This document shows, piece by piece, positions 17,229 through 26,150 of a DNA stretch of 64,000 nucleotides (position 1 is its first letter; every line of letters starts with the position of its first letter). Source of the stretch: Acidovorax sp. GTDB taxonomy: Bacteria; Pseudomonadota; Gammaproteobacteria; Burkholderiales; Burkholderiaceae_C. The notes beneath the pieces were generated by a model. It saw nothing but the letters and a program-made list of their open reading frames with translations. It was not told the DNA's origin and ran no database searches. The position numbers were made by a program, and so were the translations under genes. The stretch is from assembly GCA_030692685.1 (NCBI GenBank), contig JAUXZO010000005.1, positions 113,314 to 177,313 of the forward strand. The letters run 5' to 3'.

Positions 17229-19019
17229 ATGAACAATCTTCCGTTTTTCAAGCCCCTCGCGCTGGTGTGTGCCGTTCTGGTACTGACTGGTTGTGCTGGT
17301 CAACCGCCTCGCAGTGCTTCCAGCCTCCCGCCTCCCGATACGGCGGCTGCAGACCAGATGCGTGAACACGCTGTGCAAGAGTCGCAACGGCTTCTCGCCC
17401 ACCAGCAAATGCTGCTGGCAGAGATGACCAAAACGGCCACACCTCCTGTCATCGCACCCATGGCGCCCGTGTTTGATCCTCTGGAAGGCAAGTTGATCAA
17501 CGTGGCGATGTCGAAGGCCAGCATCAGCCAGATCCTGAGCGCGTTTGCCGATGCAGGAAATCTAAATCTGATCGTGGACCCCAACGTTCTTAAGGGCGGG
17601 CAACTTGCGGACATGCATTTGCGACAGGTGACCTTGCGCGAAGGCTTTAACGAGGTGCTGCGCACCTACGACGTGTCTGGCGAATTCCGCGGCAATACCC
17701 TGCGAGTGAATTTGACGGAAGAAAAGTTTTTTGCGCTGAACTTTCTGAACACCAAGACCAGCATTCAAATGGGTTCTGGCGGCAATGTGTTTGGCAGCAG
17801 CAACTCGGGCGGTGGCGGCGGTGGCGGTGGCGGCGGCGGATCGGGTGCTCAGCAGGGTAGTCTGACGATGTCGGGCTCGGGCGGCTCCAACACCGACCCC
17901 TATCTGGAGCTGGAAAGCGCGCTCAAGTCGGTGCTGGGCGACAGCAACCAGGAGCGCGCTGCCCAGCAGCAGGCGATGTTGCAGCAACAAAACCTGAGCA
18001 TGTCGACGCCCGGCGCCACGCTACCCACGTGGCCAGGCGCTCCAGCACCCAGCAGGCCTGCCCCCGTCCCCCAAGCGCCCTTGGCCACGATGGGTGACGA
18101 CAGCGGATTTACCTTGAACAAGATGACGGGCACGCTGTATGTGAAGGCGCGGCCTTCCAAAATGCGCGCCGTCGAAAAGATGCTGGCCCAGGTGCACAAG
18201 GTGCTGGGCAAGCAGGTGTATGTCGAGGCGCAACTGATCGACGTTCAGCTGTCGGACAACTTCGAGTTTGGTGTGGACTGGACCAGCCTGCGCAGCCGTC
18301 TGGCCGCGGGTTTTGGTTCCTCGCCGATGCAGCTGGGCGGCAGCTCTGGCTTGCTGCCCAACGCTGCGACGGGTTACCCGGCGCGCGCCATCTCGATTCC
18401 CGCCGCGCTCATTGGAAGCGTTGCAGGGCCCGCATTGGGAATGTCTTATCAGGGCAGCAACTATGGGGTGGTGATCAACGCATTGCGTTCGTTCGGTAAC
18501 CTGAAAGTGCTGTCCAACCCCAACGTGCAGGTGCGCAACGGAACGCCTGCCTTGCTGTCGGTGGGGACCAGTTCGCGTTATGTCTCCCAGTCTGCGTCCA
18601 CGCAGACTGTTCCGGGCGGCGGGGCTTCCACCACGTCGTCGAGCGTGCAGACGGACACCGTGTTTTCTGGGGTTATGGTCGGTGTGCTTCCGATGGTGCG
18701 GGACGACGGCCGTATCGAGTTGCTGCTGAATCCGATGCAGAGCGATGTAGACCCTGCCAGCCTTCAGCTGGTGTCTGTGGGCGGTGACAACCTGGTGTCG
18801 TTGCCTAAGGTCAGCTACAAGGGCCTGACGACCACGCTCAATGTGGGCGATGGCGATGTGGTGGTGGTGGGCGGGTTGATTGACCAGCGCTCGTCCAGCA
18901 ACGACCGCGGCGCACCGGGTGTTTCGGATGTTCCGCTGCTGGGCAAATTGTTTGGCAACGAGAACAAGGTGCACGGCAGCCGAGAGCTGGTGATCGTTTT
19001 GCGGGTGCGTGTGCTATGA
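17229..19019 (+). CDS. mshL: MshL-like secretin lipoprotein
   Basis: Protein of 596 aa with a lipoprotein signal (LVLTGC, Cys22). The N-terminal secretin N-domains (GKLINVAMSKASISQILSAF; DPNVLKGGQ) are followed by a poly-Gly linker (about residues 193-206) and a further Gln/Pro-rich linker. The C-terminal secretin core contains KVLSNPNVQVRNGTPA, GVMVGVLPMV, GDVVVVGGLIDQR and VPLLGKLFG. It forms the outer-membrane gate for the pilus or pseudopilus. The MshL assignment, rather than PilQ or GspD, rests on length, lipobox and the surrounding mshN/mshM/mshE/mshG-like genes. The next gene starts inside its last codons. Confidence 0.85.
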   Translation: MNNLPFFKPLALVCAVLVLTGCAGQPPRSASSLPPPDTAAADQMREHAVQESQRLLAHQQMLLAEMTKTATPPVIAPMAPVFDPLEGKLINVAMSKASISQILSAFADAGNLNLIVDPNVLKGGQLADMHLRQVTLREGFNEVLRTYDVSGEFRGNTLRVNLTEEKFFALNFLNTKTSIQMGSGGNVFGSSNSGGGGGGGGGGGSGAQQGSLTMSGSGGSNTDPYLELESALKSVLGDSNQERAAQQQAMLQQQNLSMSTPGATLPTWPGAPAPSRPAPVPQAPLATMGDDSGFTLNKMTGTLYVKARPSKMRAVEKMLAQVHKVLGKQVYVEAQLIDVQLSDNFEFGVDWTSLRSRLAAGFGSSPMQLGGSSGLLPNAATGYPARAISIPAALIGSVAGPALGMSYQGSNYGVVINALRSFGNLKVLSNPNVQVRNGTPALLSVGTSSRYVSQSASTQTVPGGGASTTSSSVQTDTVFSGVMVGVLPMVRDDGRIELLLNPMQSDVDPASLQLVSVGGDNLVSLPKVSYKGLTTTLNVGDGDVVVVGGLIDQRSSSNDRGAPGVSDVPLLGKLFGNENKVHGSRELVIVLRVRVL

Positions 19020-20005
19020 GCCTCATCCACGACGCGCTGAAGTCCATGGATACGCCACCACAAGACCCCAAGCTGGTGCTGGCGCGCGCGCCAGTGACGG
19101 TGGCGCGCCGTCGTCCGGCATGGCTGGATGCCGCGCTGGCGTTTTTCATCGTGCTGGGTGCGGGCGTGGTGGGTTGGCTGGTATGGCAAAGCCAGATGAA
19201 ACCCAAGTTAGACCTGACGCCCGTTGCCGTGGCGCCGGTCAATGCCGCGCCTCAGCCTGTGGCTGCGCCCATGCCGGTCAATGCGCCCTCTCCTGTAGAT
19301 CCGTTGCAATCTGCGGTGGCTGCGCCCACTGTGGCAACACCCGTGGTGGCAGACGTTGGCGGCGTTGCACCAGTGGCCCCGTCTGCAGCGCCGCAGGTTG
19401 CTATGGCCACCAACGTCGTGTTGCAGTCTCCTTCGCCCGCTAGCACCTCGTTGCCCGCTAACACCTCGTTGCCTGCTGCGCCCATGGTTTTGGCTCCAAG
19501 CCGAGTCGCGGATGCGCAGGCTGGGTCAGCGCCAGCGATGCAAGCGGCGCCCCGACTTGCGCCGGAGCGTCAAGCACGCTCCAGCAGGCCCGCTCCTGTT
19601 TCGGTGGCACAAATGCCCGCTGCTGCGCCTGCAGTGGATGACACCCCGGTAGAACTGCGGTTTGCCCGTTTTGTTACGGCCATGAAAGAAGGCCGTGGCG
19701 CCGATGCAGAGCGTGAACTGGCCGCCCTGAAAGAGCGTTTGCCTGCGGGGTCGCTGGGCCTGCTGCGTGCGCAGGCATGGTTTGATCTGCGTGCCGGTCG
19801 TGACGCGGCTGCAGCTGCCGGATACCGTGCCATCCTTGAACGCATGCTGGGTGACGAAGAGGCAGCCATCAATCTGGCCAGCATTCAGGCACGCCAGCAA
19901 AAGCCCGAAGAAGCGCGGGCAACCCTGGACGCCGCATTGCGTCTGCGTCCCGACTCTGCCGCCCTGCGCGCGGCCTTGGGCCAGTTCACTCCGGCGGCGC
20001 GGTAA
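19016..20005 (+). CDS. MshN-like protein with C-terminal TPR region
   Basis: Protein of 329 aa. It begins MSLIHDALKSMD, the short cytoplasmic motif seen in MshN and GspB-like proteins. One membrane helix follows (about residues 40-60, LAFFIVLGAGVVGWLVW), then a long Pro/Ala/Val-rich periplasmic linker. The C-terminal segment of about 110 residues has tetratricopeptide-like helices (GRGADAERELAALKERLP; EAAINLASIQARQQKPEEA). It would bridge the inner-membrane platform and the peptidoglycan or secretin. The next gene starts in a 1-base stop/start overlap (TAATG). Confidence 0.72.
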   Translation: MSLIHDALKSMDTPPQDPKLVLARAPVTVARRRPAWLDAALAFFIVLGAGVVGWLVWQSQMKPKLDLTPVAVAPVNAAPQPVAAPMPVNAPSPVDPLQSAVAAPTVATPVVADVGGVAPVAPSAAPQVAMATNVVLQSPSPASTSLPANTSLPAAPMVLAPSRVADAQAGSAPAMQAAPRLAPERQARSSRPAPVSVAQMPAAAPAVDDTPVELRFARFVTAMKEGRGADAERELAALKERLPAGSLGLLRAQAWFDLRAGRDAAAAAGYRAILERMLGDEEAAINLASIQARQQKPEEARATLDAALRLRPDSAALRAALGQFTPAAR

Positions 20006-21579
20006 TGACTGCCAGCGCCCTCTATGCAACGCTGGGTTTGTCGCGCAACCCGTTTCCTCCCACTCCAGATGCGGGATCGTATTTCTTTACGCCCCGTCTG
20101 GAAGAGGACTTCGCCGAGATCGTGCATTGCATTGAAGCCCGCAAAGGCTTTGTATTGTTGACGGGCGAAGTGGGGCTGGGAAAAAGCACGCTGGTGCGCC
20201 GCTTGCTGGACACGCTGCAAGACAAGAACTGCCATTCCGCACTGATCCTGAACACCTTCTTGCAAGACAGCGCGTTGTTGTCAGCCATTCAGGCCGACTT
20301 TGGCCTGCCGCCCACGGACTCTGTCGACCAGGGCTTGGCGCACCTTACCGAATTCCTTATCGCCAAGCACCAGGCCGGTGACATCAATCTGCTGGTGATT
20401 GATGACGCGCAGAACCTGAGCATCGAGTCTCTGGAGCTGGTGCGGTTGCTGTGCAATCTGGAAACAGGGCAGGAAAAGTTGTTGCAGATTTTGCTGGTGG
20501 GCCAGCCAGAACTGGAGCAAACGCTGGCGAAGCCGGAACTGCGACAGCTCAAGAGCCGCATCATCAAACATGCACGCCTGAGTGGCCTGGAAAGGGATGA
20601 GGTAGCCCGCTATTTCGATTTTCGGGTCAATGCTGCGGGTGCTGAAGGGCGCCTGTCGTTGGAGCCTGCGGCTGCAGACATCCTGCACCGCGCCACGGAG
20701 GGCAACCTTCGCCGCATCCACCTGGTGTTGGACCGCTGCCTCTACGGATTGGCCAGCACCCGCGCATCGGTGGTAACCGCCGCGCTGGTGCAGCGCGCTG
20801 TCGCCGACTTGCCTGCCCTGGGTGACGAGGCGGTCGCGCAGGTGGCTGCCCTGACAGGGTCTCGCCATCGCAAGGCCTGGATCATCGCGGGCCTGCTGGC
20901 GGGCACCAGCGCTACGGTGGCCGTGGCGGGCTTTGGCCTGGTGTCGCAGCAACAGATCAGTCCGCCTGTGGTGTCTGTGGACGCTGTGGTTGCCGCCGCA
21001 CCCGCATCGCCCGGTGTGGCCTCTGCAGCGGTGACGGCGCTCGTTGTTGCGTCTGCGCCTGTACTTGCGCCTGCCCCGGGCGTTGTTTCTTCGTCCGGTA
21101 GCGCCACTTCTGCCAGTGCTTCCAAAGCGACATCCCCTGCAACCGCACCAACTACCGCCGTGGCGCCGACAGAAGGCACCTCCCTGTCGCCACGCGGGGT
21201 GTGTGAAGGTCAACTGCGGGCAGTCGCAACGGCAGACGACACCTTGCACGTGCAGCGCCTGCCAGATGGCGTAACCGATAGCTTGAAATCTTCTGCCCGC
21301 CTGTGCCGATTTGCGGTGGGCAAGGAGTTGTGGGTGGCATGGCTGGGCCGCAATGACGCGCAGCAGATTGCTGCCGCACAGCAGGCCACCCGCAAGGTCC
21401 AGGGGAAACTCAGAAGCATGGGCTTGCTGGATACCCGAGAGCCGAATGACGGCTTTTTTGGTTCGAAGACTGGAGAGGCGTTCGCTCGCTTTCAACAGCA
21501 GCACGGTTTGGCCGCCACGGGCAAACCCGACGAACTGACTTTCTTACTTCTGGAGCATCAGGATGCATCCCCCCGCTGA
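20005..21579 (+). CDS. MshM/ExeA-like AAA ATPase with peptidoglycan-binding domain
   Basis: Protein of 524 aa. The N-terminal AAA domain has GEVGLGKST (about 54-62), LLVIDDAQNL (about 130-139) and LVGQPELE, the ExeA/GspA/MshM pattern. A membrane helix near residues 295-315 (WIIAGLLAGTSATVAVAGFG) leads to an Ala/Pro-rich periplasmic linker and a C-terminal PG_binding_1-like domain (LGLLD-type start, GFFGSKTGEAFARFQQQHGL). Such proteins couple ATP hydrolysis to secretin placement through the cell wall. It overlaps the 5' end of the assembly ATPase gene by 17 bases. Confidence 0.82.
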   Translation: MTASALYATLGLSRNPFPPTPDAGSYFFTPRLEEDFAEIVHCIEARKGFVLLTGEVGLGKSTLVRRLLDTLQDKNCHSALILNTFLQDSALLSAIQADFGLPPTDSVDQGLAHLTEFLIAKHQAGDINLLVIDDAQNLSIESLELVRLLCNLETGQEKLLQILLVGQPELEQTLAKPELRQLKSRIIKHARLSGLERDEVARYFDFRVNAAGAEGRLSLEPAAADILHRATEGNLRRIHLVLDRCLYGLASTRASVVTAALVQRAVADLPALGDEAVAQVAALTGSRHRKAWIIAGLLAGTSATVAVAGFGLVSQQQISPPVVSVDAVVAAAPASPGVASAAVTALVVASAPVLAPAPGVVSSSGSATSASASKATSPATAPTTAVAPTEGTSLSPRGVCEGQLRAVATADDTLHVQRLPDGVTDSLKSSARLCRFAVGKELWVAWLGRNDAQQIAAAQQATRKVQGKLRSMGLLDTREPNDGFFGSKTGEAFARFQQQHGLAATGKPDELTFLLLEHQDASPR

Positions 21580-23308
21580 AATTTTGCTGGAGGCCTCTGG
21601 CCAGTTGCAGCCGTCTGGTGCTTCGGCTGCCGACCGCCTTGCTGTATTGAGAGACAAAAGTCCTTCGCTCGGAGCTGCCTTGGTCAATGCGGGCCTGGTG
21701 TCGGCCGTGGCCATCGACTATGTGCTGCAAAAGCAGAAGATCGAGAAGGTGCCCATGGGCAACCTTCTGGTCGAACTTGGTTTTGCGAGTGCCAATGAAG
21801 TGGCGCGTCAGCTGGCGGGACAACGCGGCCTGCGTTTTGTCAACGCCGCTGAAATGCCCGAGCCCGACTCGGCCGTGGCGGGCATCTTCAATCGGTCACT
21901 GTGCCTTACCTATGGTTTTCTGCCCGTGCGGGAAAACGATGAAGGCCTGATTGAAGTGGTGCTGGGAGATGCCCAACCAGATGCAGTGACCGAACTGGTG
22001 CAGCGCAAGCTTGGCAAGGGGTGCCATTTCTTTCAGGGCGAATTCGACAGCGTGGCCCAGGCCATTCAGCAGCACTACTATTTTGCAGAGCACCCTCCGG
22101 CCCGTCTGATCGAGAGCGAGGTCCGCAAGCTGGAGGCCGACATCGACCGCGCCTACAGCCCCGCGCGCTTGCTGGAGCACATGCTGCACCTGGCGGTGCG
22201 TGAGCGAGCCACCGACATTCACCTTGCGCCCACGGCCCGCAGCCGCTCTGTGCTGCTGCGCGTGGATGGCGTATTGCGGCCTGTGTTTGCACTGTCGCCC
22301 GCGCTGGACCGCCTGGTGGTGTACGTCAAGCTCCAGGCCGATATGGATGCCAGCGAGCAACGCTTGCCGCAGGATGGCAGCTTTACCGCCCAGGTGATGG
22401 AGCACAACTACACCATGCGCGTGTCCACGCTGATATCCGAGTTTGGCGAGCGCATGGTGCTGCGCCTGCTGCCGGAACGCAGCAACCTCGACAAGCTGGC
22501 CGATCTGGGCTTTCTGGAAGAGGATGTCGCGGTCATGGCCAAGGCGTTCTCGCGTCCGCACGGATTGATTCTGATCACCGGCCCCACCGGGTCCGGCAAG
22601 AGCACCACGTTGCACGCAGCGCTGCGCATGCAGCCCCTGATCGAGCGCAACGTGCTCACGGTGGAAGACCCCGTGGAATACCGGGTGCCAGTGGCCTGCC
22701 AGACAGAAGTCAACCGCCGCGCGGGCTATGAGTTTGCCAACGCCATGCGGCACTTTCTGCGGCACGACCCGGACATCATTCTGGTGGGGGAAATTCGCGA
22801 CTCCGAAACGGCGCGGGCCGCGCTGGACGCGTCGTCCACCGGACATTTGGTGCTCTCCACCCTTCACGTCGGCAGCATCTTTGGCGTCATGCCGCGGTTG
22901 AAACTGCTGGGTGTTGACGCCGAAACGATTGGCGAAAACCTGGTGGCAGTCATCAACCAGCGCCTGGTACGGCGCATTTGCCCGCACTGCGCTACGCCGC
23001 GTCTGGCGACGGATGACGAGCGTCGCTGGCTGGGGCAGGCCAACGCAGGAGAGACCTTGCAGGTCTTTCATGGCGCAGGCTGCCACCATTGCCGTGATAC
23101 CGGTTACCTGGGGCGGTTGCCGGTTTACGAAATGCTGATAGTCAACCGTGATTTGGCCGACGCCATCGCGTCGGATGCGACCCGTGCCGAGATGCGCCAG
23201 CGTGCGCTGGCGTCAGGCATGCGACCTATCCTGACGCTGGCCCGCCATCGCGTGCTGGCGGGGGAGACCACCATGGAAGAAATCCTGCGCACGGTGGGCG
23301 AAGACTGA
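21563..23308 (+). CDS. mshE: MshE-like type IV pilus/type II secretion assembly ATPase (GspE/PilB family)
   Basis: Protein of 581 aa. A GspE N-terminal (MshEN) domain of about 150 residues is followed by the RecA-like motor. Motor motifs are Walker A GPTGSGKSTT (about 339), Asp box, Walker B DIILVGEIRDSETA (about 402) and His box STGHLVLSTLH. A C-terminal zinc tetra-Cys motif (CPHC ... CHHC) is present, as in extension-type PilB/GspE ATPases rather than PilT. It powers polymerisation of the prepilins through the platform protein encoded next. No retraction ATPase lies in this cluster. Confidence 0.9.
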   Translation: MHPPAEILLEASGQLQPSGASAADRLAVLRDKSPSLGAALVNAGLVSAVAIDYVLQKQKIEKVPMGNLLVELGFASANEVARQLAGQRGLRFVNAAEMPEPDSAVAGIFNRSLCLTYGFLPVRENDEGLIEVVLGDAQPDAVTELVQRKLGKGCHFFQGEFDSVAQAIQQHYYFAEHPPARLIESEVRKLEADIDRAYSPARLLEHMLHLAVRERATDIHLAPTARSRSVLLRVDGVLRPVFALSPALDRLVVYVKLQADMDASEQRLPQDGSFTAQVMEHNYTMRVSTLISEFGERMVLRLLPERSNLDKLADLGFLEEDVAVMAKAFSRPHGLILITGPTGSGKSTTLHAALRMQPLIERNVLTVEDPVEYRVPVACQTEVNRRAGYEFANAMRHFLRHDPDIILVGEIRDSETARAALDASSTGHLVLSTLHVGSIFGVMPRLKLLGVDAETIGENLVAVINQRLVRRICPHCATPRLATDDERRWLGQANAGETLQVFHGAGCHHCRDTGYLGRLPVYEMLIVNRDLADAIASDATRAEMRQRALASGMRPILTLARHRVLAGETTMEEILRTVGED

Positions 23309-23330
23309 GCCTCATTGGCAGAACCACTCC

Positions 23331-24599
23331 ATGGCCAATCTAAATACTTACTACTACCGGGTGCTGCTCCCGCATGGCGCTGTCAGGTCCGGTCTGCTGC
23401 GGCTGGCGGTTAAGCGCGACCTGTCTGCCCGCCTGCGGCTTGAATCGGACACTGACGGAACGGTGATCGGTTTGTGGCGTTTTCCGGCATGGCTGGCAGT
23501 GGTTGCCGACGTGTTGACGCACCTGTTTCGCAAGCAGGTGCGCAGTGAAGACCTGGCCGGTTTTCTGCGCGACCTTGGCTTGATGATGCGCGCTGGCGTG
23601 CCCGCGCTGGATGCGCTGGCAACGCTGGTGGATGAAAGCAACAGCGTGGGCAACCAGGCCATGGCGGCCGTGGCGCGCAACATGCTGGACGACCTGAACG
23701 CAGGGGTGGGCATGACAGAGGCGTTTAACCGCCATCCCAATGTGTTCCCAGAAACCGTGCGCAACCTCATTTCAATTGGAGACCAGACCGGTACGCTGGA
23801 CCGCATGCTAGGCGAGGCCGCCGAGCACGTCGAACGCATGATCAACATCCGGCGCGACATCAAGACCGCGCTCATCTACCCGGCTTTTGTGTTTGCCACC
23901 ATTATTGGCGTAGCGATCTTCTGGATCTACTACGTGGTGCCCAGCATGGCGCGGCTGTTCAAGCAGATGCAGGCCAAGCTGCCTCCCATCACCGAGGGGC
24001 TGGTGGCATTTGCCGACATGCTTTCCACCCATCTGCCCTGGGTGCTCCTGGTAACAGCCATTGTTGTGATCGTGGGCACGATTGCGTTCAAACGTTCTGA
24101 GCGGTTCCAGTTGACCACTTACCGCGTTTTGCACCGCTTGCCTATCGTCCGCACCTTGTTGGTGTCCTCGGGCATGGCCCACATTACCGAGCATCTTTCG
24201 ATTCTTGTACGCGCAGGGGTAGACCTTGTGTCCAGCTTGCGCATCCTTGGCCGGGCTACCAAGAACCGCTACTACCGCAGCCGACTGATCCAGGTCGCTG
24301 AGTCGGTGTCTCGGGGCGAATCTGTGTCGTCGTCGATGCGGCGCGTCGGGGGCTTCCCTGCGATGGCAGTGCGCATGATTTCGGTGGGAGAGGAGTCGGG
24401 CAGCCTTGATCAACAACTGTCGCACCTGGCTGCTGACTATCGCAAGCGGCTGGAAGTGCTGGTCAAGTCTTTGGCGGAAATCCTCAAGCCCTTGATCATT
24501 CTGGTGGCGGGTGGACTGTTTCTTTTCTTGATTGTTGCCTTGTTGTTGCCTGTCTACGACCTCGTTCGGCAGTCGGTAACGCAGACGATGGGAGGGTGA
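23331..24599 (+). CDS. mshG: MshG-like platform protein (GspF/PilC family)
   Basis: Protein of 422 aa from ATG 23331, 22 bp after the ATPase gene. Two T2SSF domains, each with the family sequence: LAGFLRDLGLMMRAGVPALDAL in the first and ITEHLSILVRAGVDLVSSLRIL in the second, each followed by MISVGEESGS or LISIGDQTGT. There are three membrane spans (YPAFVFATIIGVAIFWIYYV, LPWVLLVTAIVVIVGTIAF, and a C-terminal LKPLIILVAGGLFLFLIVALLL). It is the inner-membrane platform that couples the ATPase to pilin assembly. Confidence 0.9.
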   Translation: MANLNTYYYRVLLPHGAVRSGLLRLAVKRDLSARLRLESDTDGTVIGLWRFPAWLAVVADVLTHLFRKQVRSEDLAGFLRDLGLMMRAGVPALDALATLVDESNSVGNQAMAAVARNMLDDLNAGVGMTEAFNRHPNVFPETVRNLISIGDQTGTLDRMLGEAAEHVERMINIRRDIKTALIYPAFVFATIIGVAIFWIYYVVPSMARLFKQMQAKLPPITEGLVAFADMLSTHLPWVLLVTAIVVIVGTIAFKRSERFQLTTYRVLHRLPIVRTLLVSSGMAHITEHLSILVRAGVDLVSSLRILGRATKNRYYRSRLIQVAESVSRGESVSSSMRRVGGFPAMAVRMISVGEESGSLDQQLSHLAADYRKRLEVLVKSLAEILKPLIILVAGGLFLFLIVALLLPVYDLVRQSVTQTMGG

Positions 24600-24724
24600 T
24601 GGTGATGCTGTTATTGCCTTGCCAGACGCAGCCCCACACAGTCCGATGCGTGTTGCCCGCGGCAACAGGCATGCGCGTGCTCCGCTTTTCTGAGGTCTGC
24701 CCGAACTGTCGGGCAGCACAGTGA
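24599..24724 (+). CDS. Possible 41-residue ORF bridging mshG and the next gene
   Basis: An ATG at 24599 shares one base with the TGA stop of the platform gene. The frame runs 41 codons to a TGA at 24722-24724, whose last base starts the next gene's ATG. Both junctions therefore read TGATG, the arrangement typical of coupled genes. The peptide has a hydrophobic start (MVMLLLP) and a CPNC motif near its end. The small size and the presence of a hairpin (24697-24716) inside it keep this tentative; it may only be spacer. Confidence 0.3.
   Translation: MVMLLLPCQTQPHTVRCVLPAATGMRVLRFSEVCPNCRAAQ
24697..24716. promoter_or_regulatory. Perfect 8-bp hairpin just before the 24724 gene
   Basis: ctgcccga-actg-tcgggcag forms a perfect 8-bp stem with a 4-base loop, ending 8 bases before ATG 24724 where a ribosome site would be expected. 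No U-tract follows. It could limit translation of the downstream gene unless upstream ribosomes melt it (inference). Confidence 0.5.
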
Positions 24725-25335
24725 TGCGCAAGAGTGTGTGGATCGGCGGCGCCTTGGGCCTGCTGGTGTTGGTCGTGCTTGGTATGGCATGGTCGGTGTG
24801 GCCAAGAGCCGATTCCGACTTGGTGGCGCAACACGCTGCTGGTGGCGCGCAGCGTTCCGCAGTGGTGCCGTCCACCTCGCCGGGTGCCCCTGTGCCAGAC
24901 CGGGCTCAAGCTTCGGGCATGGCTTCAGGCCAGATGCAACCGGATGCGGGCGCTTCGGCTGCAGCAATCAGTTCTTCTGAGCGGCGCAAGCGGTTGTCTG
25001 CAGTTCGAGCTGAGCTGTCAGCGATCATGGCCAAGGGCTCGCAGGCATCCCCTGCGCAGGTCCAAAAGCTACTGGACGAGTTAGAGGTGCTTTCGCAGGG
25101 CTCGTTTGATCCGCGCTATTTTCAGGCACTGCGTGACCTGCTGGAAGGCACTGGCAAGGTGCAGGACCTTAATCGTGAATTGCAAGGCTTGACTAGCAGT
25201 ACAGCGCCGAAGGACGTGGCACGCCGGGAGGCTATTTTGGTGGAGCTGCGTGTTCTCAGCGAGCGCATTGGCGTTGCCGCCACCAAACTTCAGACCTATT
25301 CGCGCAAGCCCGAAGCTCAAGGGAAGGCACCGTGA
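24724..25335 (+). CDS. Bitopic membrane protein of the pilus cluster, function unknown
   Basis: Protein of 203 aa from ATG 24724; GTG 24721 would add one residue. An N-terminal membrane helix (VWIGGALGLLVLVVLGMAWS) is followed by a Ser/Ala/Pro-rich linker. A helical, coiled-coil-prone domain comes next (SSERRKRLSAVRAELSAIM; VQKLLDELEVLSQ; DVARREAILVELRVLSERI). It sits where mshF lies in Vibrio-type MSHA operons (after mshG, before the prepilins), but sequence identity to MshF is not evident. Its stop overlaps the GTG of the next gene. Likely an accessory assembly factor. Confidence 0.6.
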   Translation: MRKSVWIGGALGLLVLVVLGMAWSVWPRADSDLVAQHAAGGAQRSAVVPSTSPGAPVPDRAQASGMASGQMQPDAGASAAAISSSERRKRLSAVRAELSAIMAKGSQASPAQVQKLLDELEVLSQGSFDPRYFQALRDLLEGTGKVQDLNRELQGLTSSTAPKDVARREAILVELRVLSERIGVAATKLQTYSRKPEAQGKAP

Positions 25336-26129
25336 ACGCCGGTTTTTTTTACAGCAAAGGCCAAGGCCATCGCTCGGCACGGGCCCATCAGTTGGGTCTG
25401 TCGCTGCTGGAGGTTGCCATCGCGCTGGTGGTAGCTGGCCTGCTGTCGTGGGCATCGTTCAGCGCCTATGAAACAGTGACTTCGCAGCAGGAGATTGAAC
25501 GGGGCCGTGCAGAGGGCCAGCAGCTGCAGTCCATCCTGCGCGCTTTTGCGTTGCGACATGGTCGCTTGCCGTGCCCCGATGTAGGTGTAGCGGCAAGCGG
25601 CTACGAGTCTTTGGCGGGCCTGGAATGCGCGGCTGGAAATCAGCTGGGCTGGTTCCCCTATGTGAGCTTGGGCCTGCAGATTCCACAGGAGGCGCTGCGT
25701 GCACGTTATGCGGTGTTTCGCGCAAGAAGAGATGACAACCGGCTGCGGGATGCCGACTTGGCCGTGTCCCTGGAGCGCACCGGCGATGTGGAGAGCGAAG
25801 CAAACTACAACGATGTGACAGACCTGATTGCCGGGCTGAACAACGCTTCTGGGTTGTCTGTGGCAACCAGTCGCCCGCACCTGACGGGTGACGCGGGGGC
25901 TGCCGGGGCCATCAACTGCACCACCAATGTTGTCATGTCCGTTGCGTACTGGGTGGTAGTGCCATTGAAGGACGCCGACAACAACGGCAATCGCCTTGAT
26001 GCGCCCCATGCCACCACAAGCCTTTGTGCAGCGGGGCCCTCGGCGCCACTTCGGTTCGGTGCGGACGATGTGGTGGTGGCGGAATCACCTGCCCAACTGG
26101 CTGGCTGGCTGCGCCAAAGTCTTCCCTAG
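25332..26129 (+). CDS. Prepilin-like protein with LPCP motif, 265 aa
   Basis: GTG start in a 4-base overlap with the preceding stop. Leader of 22 residues ending in Gly, then LSLLEVAIALVVAGLLSWAS with Glu5 and a helix of about 20 residues. The soluble part has RLPCPD...LECAAGNQLGWFPY, the start of a domain shared with the next three gene products. A Cys-containing C-terminal part follows, with acidic Asp-Asn-Asn-Gly and Asp-Asp-Val-Val stretches that could bind a metal. It resembles a minor pilin or pseudopilin. First of four LPC-type prepilin-like genes, 21 bp before the next one. Confidence 0.75.
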   Translation: MNAGFFYSKGQGHRSARAHQLGLSLLEVAIALVVAGLLSWASFSAYETVTSQQEIERGRAEGQQLQSILRAFALRHGRLPCPDVGVAASGYESLAGLECAAGNQLGWFPYVSLGLQIPQEALRARYAVFRARRDDNRLRDADLAVSLERTGDVESEANYNDVTDLIAGLNNASGLSVATSRPHLTGDAGAAGAINCTTNVVMSVAYWVVVPLKDADNNGNRLDAPHATTSLCAAGPSAPLRFGADDVVVAESPAQLAGWLRQSLP

Positions 26130-26150
26130 CGGCATCCGCCTTTATTTCCC

